DNA of 64,000 bases from Amycolatopsis granulosa (GTDB taxonomy: Bacteria; Actinomycetota; Actinomycetes; Mycobacteriales; Pseudonocardiaceae). The DNA is taken from NCBI RefSeq assembly GCF_011758745.1, contig NZ_JAANOV010000001.1, positions 3,906,001-3,970,000 on the forward strand, given 5' to 3'. The notes below the pieces were generated by a model, which saw only the letters and a list, made by a program, of their open reading frames with translations, did not search any database and had not been told where the DNA came from. Position 1 is the first letter of the stretch. Every line of letters begins with the position of its first letter. The translations under genes were made by a program, and so were the position numbers. Shown here in pieces: positions 35,662 through 47,932 of the stretch.

Positions 35662-36321
35662 TCACTTCGCCAGGTCGTCGAGCACCGCGATGTTGAACTC
35701 GAACGCGACCAGCGCCTCGGTCACGATGCGGGTGCGCTCGGCCTCGGTCCACGGGGTGGCGTCGAGCAGCGCCCGGTACCGCTTGCGGAAGGCCGGGACG
35801 CTGCCGAGGTCGTCGAAGCGGTAGAACAGCGCACCCGGCCCCTCGACGCCGTGCACGTCGGCCAGCAGCTTCCGCACCGCCTGGCCGCCGGCGAGGTCGC
35901 CGAGGTAGCGGGTGTAGTGGTGCGCGACGTAGCCACCGGCCCAGTCGAACGCCACCGCCCGGATGCGGTGCACGTAATCCTCGGTGGCCGGGACCGGCTC
36001 GATCCGCCCGCGCCAGTGCTCGCCGTGCAGGAACTCCAGGTCGGCGGCCAGCGCGGGCAGCCGGCGCAGCTCGTCGAACACGAACCGTCCGCCGACCGGG
36101 TCACGGCGCATGGCGTCGGCGGCCTCCTCGATCGCCTGGTAGATGAACCAGTACTGCGCGGCCAGCCGCGCGTAGTCGGGCAGGTCGAGGTCGCCGTTGA
36201 ACAGCTCGCGCATGTACCGCGAGTGGTGCGCCCGATCGTGGGCGCGCCGCGTCGATTCCCTCAGGGTTGTCGAGAACGGGGTCCGGTCCAGGTCCAGGTC
36301 AACCGCGAGGGGAGCCACCAT
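35662..36321 (-). CDS. heme oxygenase (biliverdin-producing)
   Basis: 219 residues. The proximal histidine region is LRESTRRAHDRAHHSRYM and the distal helix has the conserved HHYTRYLGDLAGGQAVRKL. It opens heme to biliverdin, CO and iron. In many actinobacteria the gene is iron-regulated, but no iron box is visible directly in front of it; the nearest is at 33940. It stands alone behind sodA, with 163 bases between. Confidence 0.93.
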   Translation of the reverse strand: MVAPLAVDLDLDRTPFSTTLRESTRRAHDRAHHSRYMRELFNGDLDLPDYARLAAQYWFIYQAIEEAADAMRRDPVGGRFVFDELRRLPALAADLEFLHGEHWRGRIEPVPATEDYVHRIRAVAFDWAGGYVAHHYTRYLGDLAGGQAVRKLLADVHGVEGPGALFYRFDDLGSVPAFRKRYRALLDATPWTEAERTRIVTEALVAFEFNIAVLDDLAK

Positions 36322-36396
36322 GAGTGGCAGCGTAGGCGAGATCCGTCACCGGGCCTACCTGCGCGGACCGGATTGACCCGATCAGCGTCCCCATGA

Positions 36397-37899
36397 TCAC
36401 TCAGGGTCGACCGGCCAGGTGTGCACCGCCGCACCGCCGCGGCTCAGCTCCAGGTAGCGCCCCAGCATCGTGCTCAGCGCGGTCTCGCGGTCCGCGCCGC
36501 GCTCCTCGGCCTCGGCGACCGTCGCCCGCTGCCACCACGCGCCGTTGCGGCGGGTCAGGCAGCGCTGCTCGATCACGCCGAGGTAGCGGTCGATGGCCGC
36601 CCCGGAGACGTCGGCGCTGCGCAGCCCCTCGGCCGCGAGCGGCAGCAGCACGCGCAGCACCAGTTCGTCCGGCGGCACCCAGCCCTGTCCCGGCCAGTAC
36701 AGCTGGGCGTCGAACCCGTTGCGGGCACCGGCGTAGAGGTTCTCCTCGGCCGCCTGGAACGACATCTGTGTCCACACCGGACGTTCCGCCTCGGCGAGCG
36801 CCCGCTGCGCCCCGTAGAAGAACGCCGCGTTGGCCATCATGTCCAGCACCGTCGGCCCGGCCGGCAGCACGCGGTTCTCCACGCGCAGGTGCGGTTTGCC
36901 GTCGACCACGTCGTACACCGGCCGGTTCCAGCGCCACACCGTCCCGTTGTGCAGCATGAGTTCGGTGAGCTTGGGCGCCTGCCCGGCGTCGAGCGCGTCC
37001 AGCGGGTCCTCGCTCACGGTTTCCGGCAGCAGGCCCGGGAAATAGCGGACGTTCTCCTCGAACAGGTCGAAGATCGAGGTGATCCACCGCTCGCCGAACC
37101 ACACCCGCGGCCGCACGCCCTGGTTGCGCAGCTCCTCCGGCCGGGTGTCCGTGGCCTGCAGGAACAGCGGGATGCGCGTTTCGTGCCACAGCGCCTTGCC
37201 GAGCAGGAACGGCGAGTTCGCGCCGACCGCCACCTGCACCCCGGCCAGGCACTGCGCCGCGTTCCAGTGGGTGGCGAACTCGTCCGGCGCGACCTGGACG
37301 TGCAACTGCACCGAGGTGCACGCGGCCTCGGGCAGGATCGACTCGGAGTGGGTGCGCAACCGCTCCGGGTTGTGCCCGCCGAGCGGCGCCCCGTCCATGG
37401 TCAGCGTCATGTTCTCGCCGCGGGCGGCGAAGATCTGGTCGTTGAGCAATGTGTAACGCGTGTTGTCGGTGATCCACTTCTGGTCGAAGTGGTCCTCGGT
37501 CAGGGTCGGCAGGATGCCGATCACGGCCAGCCGCGCCCCGGCCGTCGCCGCGCGCGTGTCGGCGTCCGCCAGGTAGCCGACGAGCTCGTGCTCCAGTTCG
37601 ATCGCCGACTTCCCGGCCAGCGGGCGTGGCGGCACGTTCAGCTCGATGTTGTGCTGCGACAGCTCGGTGGTGAACGACTCGTTGTCCAGCGCGGCCAGCA
37701 CGGCGCTGTTGGACATCGACGGCCGCAACCGGTCGTCCACCAGGTTCAGCTCGACCTCGAGCCCGATGTGCCGCCGCGGGAACGAGAAGCCGTCGTCGGC
37801 GAGCATGCGGGCCAGGGTGTCCAGGCACCGCTGGAGCTTGTGCCGGTACCGCGCCCGGTCCCGGTGGGTGAAGCTCTCCGCCGACACGTCCTTGCCCAT
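36397..37899 (-). CDS. glutamate-cysteine ligase family (GCS2) carboxylate-amine ligase
   Basis: 500 residues from ATG 37899 (MGKDVSAESFTHRDRARYRH). GCS2 features are RRHIGLEVELNLVDD near residue 45, ELSQHNIELNVPPRPLAG near 85, SVQLHVQVAP and the later HLRVENRVLPAGPTVLDMMA. It should join an amino acid to glutamate's gamma-carboxylate with ATP. Mycothiol producers do not need glutathione, so another gamma-glutamyl product is likely; it is longer than EgtA. Exact substrate unknown. Confidence 0.85.
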   Translation of the reverse strand: MGKDVSAESFTHRDRARYRHKLQRCLDTLARMLADDGFSFPRRHIGLEVELNLVDDRLRPSMSNSAVLAALDNESFTTELSQHNIELNVPPRPLAGKSAIELEHELVGYLADADTRAATAGARLAVIGILPTLTEDHFDQKWITDNTRYTLLNDQIFAARGENMTLTMDGAPLGGHNPERLRTHSESILPEAACTSVQLHVQVAPDEFATHWNAAQCLAGVQVAVGANSPFLLGKALWHETRIPLFLQATDTRPEELRNQGVRPRVWFGERWITSIFDLFEENVRYFPGLLPETVSEDPLDALDAGQAPKLTELMLHNGTVWRWNRPVYDVVDGKPHLRVENRVLPAGPTVLDMMANAAFFYGAQRALAEAERPVWTQMSFQAAEENLYAGARNGFDAQLYWPGQGWVPPDELVLRVLLPLAAEGLRSADVSGAAIDRYLGVIEQRCLTRRNGAWWQRATVAEAEERGADRETALSTMLGRYLELSRGGAAVHTWPVDPE

Positions 37900-38125
37900 G
37901 CCATCCCTGCTTCTGGTGTCCGGCCGCGGCGGGTGGTGCCCCGGCATGCCCGGCCGACAACGGTCGCACATGGATAGACGCGCGGCCATCGGCCAAAACG
38001 GTGGCTCCACCGTGACGCGCGCGACTTCCTCCGATGCTGCTCCGTTCGGCCCACGGGTGCCCAGCACGTTCGGAGCACCCACCCCGACGACGGAGGATCT
38101 ACCCCGAAGCCGCAGACTTCATGCC

Positions 38126-38935
38126 GTGGCGCAGATCGTGCGAACCGAAGACGAGGATGATCCGCGGCTCGACGACTTCCGGGACCTGTCCACGGCCGAC
38201 CGGCGCCCGGACCGGCCTGGTGGGCGCGGCCTGGTGATCGCCGAGGGCACCGTGGTGGTCCGGCGCCTGCTCGCCTCAGCGTACCCGCCGCGGGCCCTGC
38301 TCGGGGTCGATCGGCGGATCGCGGAGCTCGCGCCCGAACTGGCGGACGTGCCGGTGCCGGCCTACGTGACCTCCGCCGAGGTGATGGCGAAGGTCGTCGG
38401 GTTCCACCTCAACCGCGGGGTGCTGGCGGTGGCCGACCGGGCGCCGCTGCCGGACGCCGACGGGATACTGGCCCGTTCGCGGGTCGTCGCGATCCTGGAA
38501 GGCGTAGGCGACCACGAGAACATCGGCGCGCTGTTCCGCAACGCGGCCGCGCTGGGGGTCGATGGGGTCCTGCTCGGCGCCGGGTGCGCGGATCCGCTGT
38601 ACCGGCGCAGCGTGCGGGTGTCGATGGGCAACGTGCTGCGGGTGCCGTTCGCCCCGTTGACACCGTGGCCGTCCGGTCTGGACCGGGTGCGCGCGGCCGG
38701 GTTCCGCGTCGCGGCGCTCACGCCGCGGGCCGATTCGGTGAGCCTGCGCGAACTGGCCGCGGGGGGCGGCCGCACCGCGCTCCTGCTCGGTTCGGAAGGT
38801 CCCGGCCTGACCGCGGGGGCGCTGGCCGCGGCCGATGTCGCGGTCCGGATCCCGATGAGCGAAGGTGTCGATTCGCTCAACGTGGCCACTGCCGCGGCCG
38901 TGGCCTTCTACGAGCTCGCCGCAGCGGTAAATTGA
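38126..38935 (+). CDS. TrmH/SpoU-type RNA 2'-O-methyltransferase
   Basis: 269 residues from GTG 38126; the N-terminus EDEDDPRLDDFRDLSTADRR matches the Rv0881-type start, and a GTG at 38138 is the alternative. SPOUT knot motifs are ILEGVGDHENIGALFRNAAA, LLLGSEGPGLT and IPMSEGVDSLNVATAAAVAF, with the catalytic arginine in FRNAAALG. An N-terminal substrate-binding domain covers residues 1-105. It methylates a ribose in tRNA or rRNA; which one cannot be told. Confidence 0.9.
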   Translation: MAQIVRTEDEDDPRLDDFRDLSTADRRPDRPGGRGLVIAEGTVVVRRLLASAYPPRALLGVDRRIAELAPELADVPVPAYVTSAEVMAKVVGFHLNRGVLAVADRAPLPDADGILARSRVVAILEGVGDHENIGALFRNAAALGVDGVLLGAGCADPLYRRSVRVSMGNVLRVPFAPLTPWPSGLDRVRAAGFRVAALTPRADSVSLRELAAGGGRTALLLGSEGPGLTAGALAAADVAVRIPMSEGVDSLNVATAAAVAFYELAAAVN

Positions 38936-38978
38936 CTGCGACCCGGCGTCCCGGCGTGCCGGGCGGAAAGGTGCTGGC

Positions 38979-39575
38979 GTGGAATTGCGGGTCCGCGGCG
39001 ACCGCGCCGTGCTCAAGGGGCACGGCGCCGCGTACACGCGCGAAATCGACCCCCACAGCCTCGCGCTCGGTGTGGAGCTGGCCGACGCCCTGCACGAGTG
39101 GGCGCAGGTCGCGGCGGCGCTGCGGCGGTCGGCGACCGGGCCGGGTGAGGCCGCGGCCGTGGTGTCCCGCCGCGGCCGGCAGCTCGCGGCGCGGGTGGCC
39201 GGGGTGATGGGCACACCGGTGCACTACGTCGACCCGGTGACGGGCGAGCAGGTGGTCGTGCCGCCGCCCCCGCGGACCGACCCGCCGCCACGGCTGTTCG
39301 CCGGGGTCGGGGACGAGCCGACGCCGTGGGGGACCGGGCTGGTGGCGGCGGGGTTCGTCGCGGCCGTCGTGGTCGTCGCGATGATGGCGCTGGTGGTGGC
39401 GCTGGCGGCGGAGACCAGCGGCTGGGTGGTGCTCCTCGCCGCGGTCGTGGTCACCGCCGGGATCGCGCCGTCGCTGTGGCTGGCGCGGAAGCTGCCGATC
39501 ATCCGGTGGGTCGCGCTGGGGGCCGCCGCCGGGGTGGTGCTGTCCTGGTTCGGCGTGCTGGCTGTCGTGTTCTGA
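38979..39575 (+). CDS. DUF2537-like membrane protein
   Basis: 198 residues from GTG 38979. A soluble N-terminal domain of about 105 residues (MELRVRGDRAVLKGHGAAYT) precedes three hydrophobic helices at 120-195 (LVAAGFVAAVVVVAMMALVV, VVLLAAVVVTAGIAPSLWLA, WVALGAAAGVVLSWFGVLAV). It resembles DUF2537 proteins of actinomycetes. TGATG coupling to the next gene. Function unknown. Confidence 0.72.
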   Translation: MELRVRGDRAVLKGHGAAYTREIDPHSLALGVELADALHEWAQVAAALRRSATGPGEAAAVVSRRGRQLAARVAGVMGTPVHYVDPVTGEQVVVPPPPRTDPPPRLFAGVGDEPTPWGTGLVAAGFVAAVVVVAMMALVVALAAETSGWVVLLAAVVVTAGIAPSLWLARKLPIIRWVALGAAAGVVLSWFGVLAVVF

Positions 39576-39928
39576 TGGACCCGCTCGGTCCGCTGCGGGA
39601 GATCTGCCTGGCGCTGCCGGAGGTGACCGAGCGGCTCAGCCACGGGGAGCCGGCCTGGTTCGTCCGCGGCCGCAGGACGTTCGTGATGTTCGCCGACCAC
39701 CACCACGACGACCGGGTGGCGTTCTGGTGCGCCGCGCCGCCCGGGGCGCAGGAGGAGATGACCGGCGCGGAACCGGACCGGTTCTTCCGGCCACCGTACG
39801 TGGCGCATCGCGGGTGGCTCGGGGTGTACCTCGACGTGCCGGTCGACTGGGACGAGATCCGCGCGATCGTGCGGGAGGCGTACCGGGCGGTGGCGCCGGT
39901 GTCGCTAGCCGCGCGGCTCCAGGGTTGA
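39575..39928 (+). CDS. MmcQ/YjbR family protein
   Basis: 117 residues starting MDPLGPLREICLALPEVTER. The CyaY-like fold is recognised by LPEVTERLSHGEPAWFVRGR and the C-terminal RGWLGVYLDVPVDWDEIRAI and REAYRAVAPVSLAARL. Members are said to bind DNA but the role is not settled. Translationally coupled to the upstream membrane protein; its end overlaps the convergent DUF2231 gene by 24 bases. Confidence 0.85.
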   Translation: MDPLGPLREICLALPEVTERLSHGEPAWFVRGRRTFVMFADHHHDDRVAFWCAAPPGAQEEMTGAEPDRFFRPPYVAHRGWLGVYLDVPVDWDEIRAIVREAYRAVAPVSLAARLQG

Positions 39929-40420
39929 CCAGCGGTGCACGCCGGCGCCCTGCGCGTAGGACAGGTGCCCGCCGAGCGCGCCGCCCGCGCTGACCGCGAG
40001 GAGCCCGGCCGCGGTCCAGGCGCGCGCCGCGCCACGGCTGGACCGGTTCGCGGCGAGGAAGCAGCTCGCGGCGACGGTGTTGGCGGCCGCGTGGACCATC
40101 CCGACGCGGCGCTGCTTGCGGTCGAGTCCGGAGAACTCGGCGAGGCCGGTCAGGACGGTCGGCGGGGTCGCGACCAGGCCGATCGTGACCAGGCGGCGGG
40201 CCGCTTCGGGCTGACCGGTGAGGTCGAGCACGACCGACGACACCCACGCCCCGATCGGCAGCGTGACCAGCAGCGGGTGCACGGGATGACCCAGCCAGGC
40301 GCCGCGCAGGAGACGGTCGGCGGTGCCCCGGCCGATGACCTTGCGCAGGCCGCGTGCCAGCGCGGTGCTGGTGGGGTCGAGAGCGCGGAGTGACTCGGCG
40401 GCGTCCAGGATGCGTTTCAC
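39905..40420 (-). CDS. DUF2231-like membrane protein
   Basis: 171 residues from GTG 40420. After a short helical N-terminus come AWLGHPVHPLLVTLPIGAWV and SSVVLDLTG, the GHPxHPxLVxxPIG signature of DUF2231, and three further hydrophobic stretches. The histidines suggest possible heme or metal contact but nothing is proven. Divergent from the gene at 40515 with 94 bases between. Confidence 0.8.
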   Translation of the reverse strand: MKRILDAAESLRALDPTSTALARGLRKVIGRGTADRLLRGAWLGHPVHPLLVTLPIGAWVSSVVLDLTGQPEAARRLVTIGLVATPPTVLTGLAEFSGLDRKQRRVGMVHAAANTVAASCFLAANRSSRGAARAWTAAGLLAVSAGGALGGHLSYAQGAGVHRWSTLEPRG

Positions 40421-40514
40421 ACGGGGTCTGTACCCCGTGGCGGGGATTCGATTCGGCGCGGCTGGCTCGTGTTCCGGCGGTTCGTTCCCGCCCCGGATGG
40501 GTAGCCGTGCCGGC

Positions 40515-41030
40515 ATGTGGGGACGAGCTGTGGCGCAGGGCGCGGCCGCCGGGCTGGCGGGAACATTCGTGATGACGGCGGCGGAGAAGGTGGAGCAGCG
40601 CTGCACCGGGCGGCCGGACTCCGAGGTGCCGGGGCGGACCCTGGCGCGGTTGCTCGGTCGGCCGGACCGCCGCCGCCGCTCGATGAACCTCGCGATGCAC
40701 TTCGGGCAGGGTGCGCTGGTCGGCGCGCTGCGCGGGGTGATGGCGGCGGCCGGGCTGCGCGGCCCGTGGGCCTCGGCGATGTTCTGGGTGGTGCGGCTGA
40801 CGAGCGACCAGACGCTGGAGAACGCCACGGGTGTGGGGGCGCCGCCGTGGACCTGGCCGCGCCGCGAGCTGGCCGTGGACCTCACGCACAAGGGCGTGTA
40901 CGCGCTGGGCACCGGAGCCGTGGCGGACTGGCTGGCCGCGCGGCAGGGACCCGGACCGGGACAGCGCCATGCGGCGAAACGCCCCGGCCGGCGTTCGGGT
41001 GCAGGCCCGCTCGCGCGGCGGTCGGGCTAG
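40515..41030 (+). CDS. conserved membrane protein of unknown function
   Basis: 171 residues starting MWGRAVAQGAAAGLAGTFVM, with hydrophobic helices at 5-22, 72-95 and 135-150 and a basic Arg/Gly-rich tail. The pattern GLAGTFVMTAAEKVEQR recalls DUF1440-like membrane proteins, but I cannot name the family firmly. The tail (GQRHAAKRPGRRSGAGPLAR) is low complexity. Confidence 0.6.
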   Translation: MWGRAVAQGAAAGLAGTFVMTAAEKVEQRCTGRPDSEVPGRTLARLLGRPDRRRRSMNLAMHFGQGALVGALRGVMAAAGLRGPWASAMFWVVRLTSDQTLENATGVGAPPWTWPRRELAVDLTHKGVYALGTGAVADWLAARQGPGPGQRHAAKRPGRRSGAGPLARRSG

Positions 41031-41064
41031 GCCGTTCTCCTGCCGACGGCCAGCAGTCGTGTGC

Positions 41065-41838
41065 TCAGCCGCGCTGGCTGCGGACTCCCAGCAGCACATC
41101 TTCCCAGGCCGGGACCGCGGGGTGGGCCTTCTTCTTCGGCTTGGGCTTCGCCGCGGCGGGGTCCGGCTGGGCGTCGATGTCGAGCGCGGGCCGGCCGGGG
41201 GTCTCCTCGACGGCCGGCTCCGGCGAGTCGGCCTCCACCGCCCGTAGCGTGCGCGGGGTGCGGTGCGGGTCCAGCAGGTCCTCGGCGTGCTCGTCCAGCG
41301 CGGTGACCGTGCCGCCGTGGGCGCCGGCCGAGAACTGCCAGTGCGCCGCGTTGTCGGAACGCCCGGCGGTCCACCGGAGCGCCACGATCCACCGGCCGTC
41401 GTCGCCGCGCCAGGCGTCCCACGTGGCCTGCGAGTAGTCCTGGCCGCGCACGCCGAACGCGTACGCGACGATTTCGCCGAGCGTCCGCACGTCCGGGCCG
41501 TCCTCACGGACGGGGTGCGCCGACTGCGCCAGATCCGCGGTCCGCGACCGCTCCAGCAGCACCGGGTAGGCGAACCGGTCCACCCGTTCCACCGACACCC
41601 CGGCGGCGTCCGCGACCTGCTGCACCGACTCGCCGGCCCGGATGCGGGCCTGGATCTCGCGTGGTCGCATCTGGCTCTCCGTCTCGATTTCGATCTGCCC
41701 CAGCCTGGGAACGTCACCCCGGACGGCCGCTCGCAGTTTCTCATCGGCGGGCAGGAGGAAACGCTCGCGCCGCGCCGGGTCTTCGCACACGATGGACTTG
41801 CCGTCCTCGTGCAGTCCGACCACCCTCAGCGTCCGCAT
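41065..41838 (-). CDS. sepH: septation protein SepH (DUF3071)
   Basis: 257 residues from ATG 41838. The N-terminal DUF3071 domain starts MRTLRVVGLHEDGKSIVCED and contains a helix-turn-helix-like segment (RAGESVQQVADAAGVSVERV) followed by DRFAYPVLLERSRTADLAQ. The C-terminal third is acidic/proline-rich and ends in a Lys/Pro motif (PKPKKKAHPAVPAWEDVLLG). SepH binds FtsZ and stimulates its assembly during septation in Streptomyces and mycobacteria. Position near serC matches Rv0883c. Confidence 0.92.
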   Translation of the reverse strand: MRTLRVVGLHEDGKSIVCEDPARRERFLLPADEKLRAAVRGDVPRLGQIEIETESQMRPREIQARIRAGESVQQVADAAGVSVERVDRFAYPVLLERSRTADLAQSAHPVREDGPDVRTLGEIVAYAFGVRGQDYSQATWDAWRGDDGRWIVALRWTAGRSDNAAHWQFSAGAHGGTVTALDEHAEDLLDPHRTPRTLRAVEADSPEPAVEETPGRPALDIDAQPDPAAAKPKPKKKAHPAVPAWEDVLLGVRSQRG

Positions 41839-42002
41839 CCGCCGCCTCCTCCTGGCTTCACCTCGGTGGGTGTTCACGGTAGGTCGGCGCGTCCGCTTGA
41901 CGGGTCAGGCGCGCCGACACTTTTTGGTTGATCTTGCAGGAATTCCGCCGGTTCGGCCACCCGGGGAAACACGCGAGCGCCCGCATCGGCCAGGATTGCC
42001 CC

Positions 42003-45672
<3,670 letters not shown>

Positions 45673-45748
45673 GGCGTCATTCTGCCGCCCGCGGTGTGGG
45701 AGCCGGAACGGCCCCGGAACCACGCGGTTCCGGGGCGCCGCCCGCCGA

Positions 45749-46891
45749 TCAGAGCGGCTGGACCGCCGACCAGCCGTCGACCTCCTCGGGTGAGCGGGGG
45801 CCGGGGCCGACGTAGCTCGCGGAGGGGCGGACCAGCCGGCCGGTCTGCTTCTGCTCCAGGATGTGCGCCGCCCAGCCGGCCGTGCGCGCCGACGTGAACA
45901 TCGCCGGCATCATGCTCGTCGGGACCCGGGCGAAGTCCAGGATCACCGCGGCCCAGAACTCCACGTTCGTCTCGATCGCGCGGTCCGGGCGCCGCTCCCG
46001 CAGCTCCGCCAGCGCCGCCTGCTCCAGCGCGGCCGCGACCTCGTACCGTTCGGCGCCCAGCTCGCGGCACGTCCGGCGCAGCACGCGCGCCCGGGGGTCC
46101 TCGGCCCGGTAGACCCGGTGCCCGAAACCCATCAGCCGTTCCTTGCGGTCCAGGATCCCCTTGACGACCTTGCGGGCGTCGCCCTCCTTCTCCACCGCCT
46201 CGATCATCGGCAGCACCCGCGCCGGGGCGCCGCCGTGCAGCGGCCCGGACATCGCGCCGATCGCGCCGGACAATGCCGCGGCCACGTCCGCGCCGGTCGA
46301 CGCGATCACCCGGGCGGTGAACGTCGAGGCGTTGAGGCCGTGCTCGGCGGCCGACACCCAGTAGGCGTCCACGGCCTTGACGTGCGCCGGGTCGGGCTCA
46401 CCGCGCCAGCGGATCATGAACCGCTCGGTGATCGTCCGGCCCTGGTCCACCCGGGACTCCGGCACGGCGGGCACCCCGACCCCGCGCGCGGACTGGGCCA
46501 CGTACGACAGGGCGGTCACCGACGCACGCGCCAGGTTCTCCCGCGCTTCGTCGTCGCTGATGTCGAGCACCGGCCGGAAGCCCCAGATCGGCGCGACCAT
46601 CGCGAGCGCGGCCTGCGCGTCCACCCGGACGTCGCCGGTGTGCACGGGGATCGGGAACGGCTCGGCCGGCGGCAGCCCGTCGCCGAACCTGCCGTCGACC
46701 AGCAGACCCCACACGTCGCCGAAGCTGACCCTGCCTGCCAGGTCCTCGATGTCCACGCCGCGGTAGCGCAGCGCGCCGCCGTCGCGGTCCGGCTCGGCGA
46801 TCTGGGTGCGGAAAGCGATGACGCCTTCCAGTCCGGGCTTGAACCCGTCGTCAGGTTCTGTGTTGTTCGCAACGGGCGCTGAAGTGGTCAC
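45749..46891 (-). CDS. citA: citrate synthase 2 (CitA-type)
   Basis: 380 residues from GTG 46891 (MTTSAPVANNTEPDDGFKPG). Citrate synthase motifs are RYRGVDIEDLAGRV, the histidine segments SAAEHGLNASTFTARV and GPLHGGAPARVLPM, and GFGHRVYRAEDPRARVL. The site where GltA has the catalytic aspartate (NVDFY) reads NVEFWAAVIL, a D-to-E change. Gene position before pdxH and gltA recalls citA (Rv0889c). It may use propionyl-CoA or be a secondary synthase. Confidence 0.9.
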   Translation of the reverse strand: MTTSAPVANNTEPDDGFKPGLEGVIAFRTQIAEPDRDGGALRYRGVDIEDLAGRVSFGDVWGLLVDGRFGDGLPPAEPFPIPVHTGDVRVDAQAALAMVAPIWGFRPVLDISDDEARENLARASVTALSYVAQSARGVGVPAVPESRVDQGRTITERFMIRWRGEPDPAHVKAVDAYWVSAAEHGLNASTFTARVIASTGADVAAALSGAIGAMSGPLHGGAPARVLPMIEAVEKEGDARKVVKGILDRKERLMGFGHRVYRAEDPRARVLRRTCRELGAERYEVAAALEQAALAELRERRPDRAIETNVEFWAAVILDFARVPTSMMPAMFTSARTAGWAAHILEQKQTGRLVRPSASYVGPGPRSPEEVDGWSAVQPL

Positions 46892-47206
46892 TGGTGGAAC
46901 CTTTCGCTGCGCATTTCCCCGACAGATTTCGCGCGCGGGACGCGTCCGGGGCGCCTCGTCGCACGGTGTCAACACCATCCTCCCGTCGCGGCGGGGGAGC
47001 AATCGAAGAATGCGGTGGTTTCGGTCACGATTACGAGAACGATTCAGCCCAGCGTGCGCCGAAGGTGAAAATCTTGCGTTTCCCAGGAGGCTCCGCCGCG
47101 GTTGCGTGTCCGTGGCGGGTGTCACCGTTCGTCGGCTTCCCGAGCGGCCCCCCAAGCCCTAACGTGAGCGGTTACGGGTGAGTAAGCGGGTCGTGGAGGT
47201 TGGCAG
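46892..47206. other. 315-bp divergent intergenic region (citA / pdxH)
   Basis: No gene is supported here. It must hold the promoters of citA and pdxH. A perfect inverted repeat GGTGT-CA-ACACC occurs at 46965-46976, and a region of lower GC with GATTACGAGAACGATTCAG (about 47029-47047) may be promoter. The ribosome binding site of pdxH is GGAGG at 47192-47196. Confidence 0.5.
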
Positions 47207-47878
47207 ATGCCAGAGGTCGAAAACATCGACGACGTTGCGGTACGCCTTCCCGGCATGCGGGTGGCCTACGACGGTGAGGCGCTGGACGAGTCCGATCTGG
47301 CTCCCAGCTGGACCGAGCAGTTGCAGGACTGGCTGAACCACGCCATCGCGGCGGGGGTCGCCGAACCCAACGCCATGGTGCTGGCCACCGCGGACGCCGA
47401 TGGACGGCCGTCCTCCCGCAGCGTGCTGTGCAAGGGCCTCGACGAGCGGGGTGTGGTGTTCTACACGAACTTCACCTCCAAGAAGAGCCACGACCTGACC
47501 GTCACCCGGTACGCGTCGGCGACCTTCCCGTGGTACGCCTTGCAGCGGCAGGTGACCGTGCGCGGCGAGGTGGAGAAGGTCGACGTCAAGGAGACCGCCG
47601 AGTACTGGAAGCAGCGCCCGCGTGGCTCCCAGCTCGGCGCCTGGGCCTCGCCGCAGTCCAAGGTCGTCACCGGACGGCGCGACCTGGACGTCGCGCTCGC
47701 CTCGATCGAACGCCGCTTCGGCGACGTCGACGAGGTGCCACTGCCGCCGCACTGGGGCGGGTGGCGCATCCGGCCCGAGGTGGTCGAGTTCTGGCAGGGG
47801 CAGCGGGACCGGCTGCACGACCGGTTGCGGTACGTGCGCACCGCGGACGGCTGGCACATCGACCGCGTCGCTCCCTGA
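47207..47878 (+). CDS. pdxH: pyridoxamine 5'-phosphate oxidase
   Basis: 223 residues starting MPEVENIDDVAVRLPGMRVA. PdxH motifs are EPNAMVLATADADGRPSSRS, VLCKGLDERGVVFYTNFTSK, the FMN/PLP-binding SKKSHDL and RGSQLGAWASPQS, and the C-terminal PHWGGWRIRPEVVEFWQG followed by RLHDRLRY. It oxidises pyridoxine/pyridoxamine phosphate to pyridoxal phosphate. ATG start with a GGAGG site. Confidence 0.96.
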   Translation: MPEVENIDDVAVRLPGMRVAYDGEALDESDLAPSWTEQLQDWLNHAIAAGVAEPNAMVLATADADGRPSSRSVLCKGLDERGVVFYTNFTSKKSHDLTVTRYASATFPWYALQRQVTVRGEVEKVDVKETAEYWKQRPRGSQLGAWASPQSKVVTGRRDLDVALASIERRFGDVDEVPLPPHWGGWRIRPEVVEFWQGQRDRLHDRLRYVRTADGWHIDRVAP

Positions 47879-47908
47879 GGCGCGAGGGAAATCACGCGAC
47901 CCGATTAG

Positions 47909-47926
47909 TTAGCGCGGCTAAACTGG
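47909..47926 (+). promoter_or_regulatory. inverted repeat and -10-like element before the MFS gene
   Basis: TTAGC-GCG-GCTAA spans 47909-47921 and overlaps TAAACT (47919-47924), a plausible -10 box nine bases before the GTG at 47933. This would give a leaderless transcript whose promoter is covered by a short palindrome. Confidence 0.4.
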
Positions 47927-47932
47927 TCGGTT

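Noticed and set aside
47905-47925. Possible iron box before the MFS gene
   Set aside because: TTAGC-GCG-GCTAA resembles part of the consensus but the arms are too short and the spacing wrong for IdeR/DmdR.
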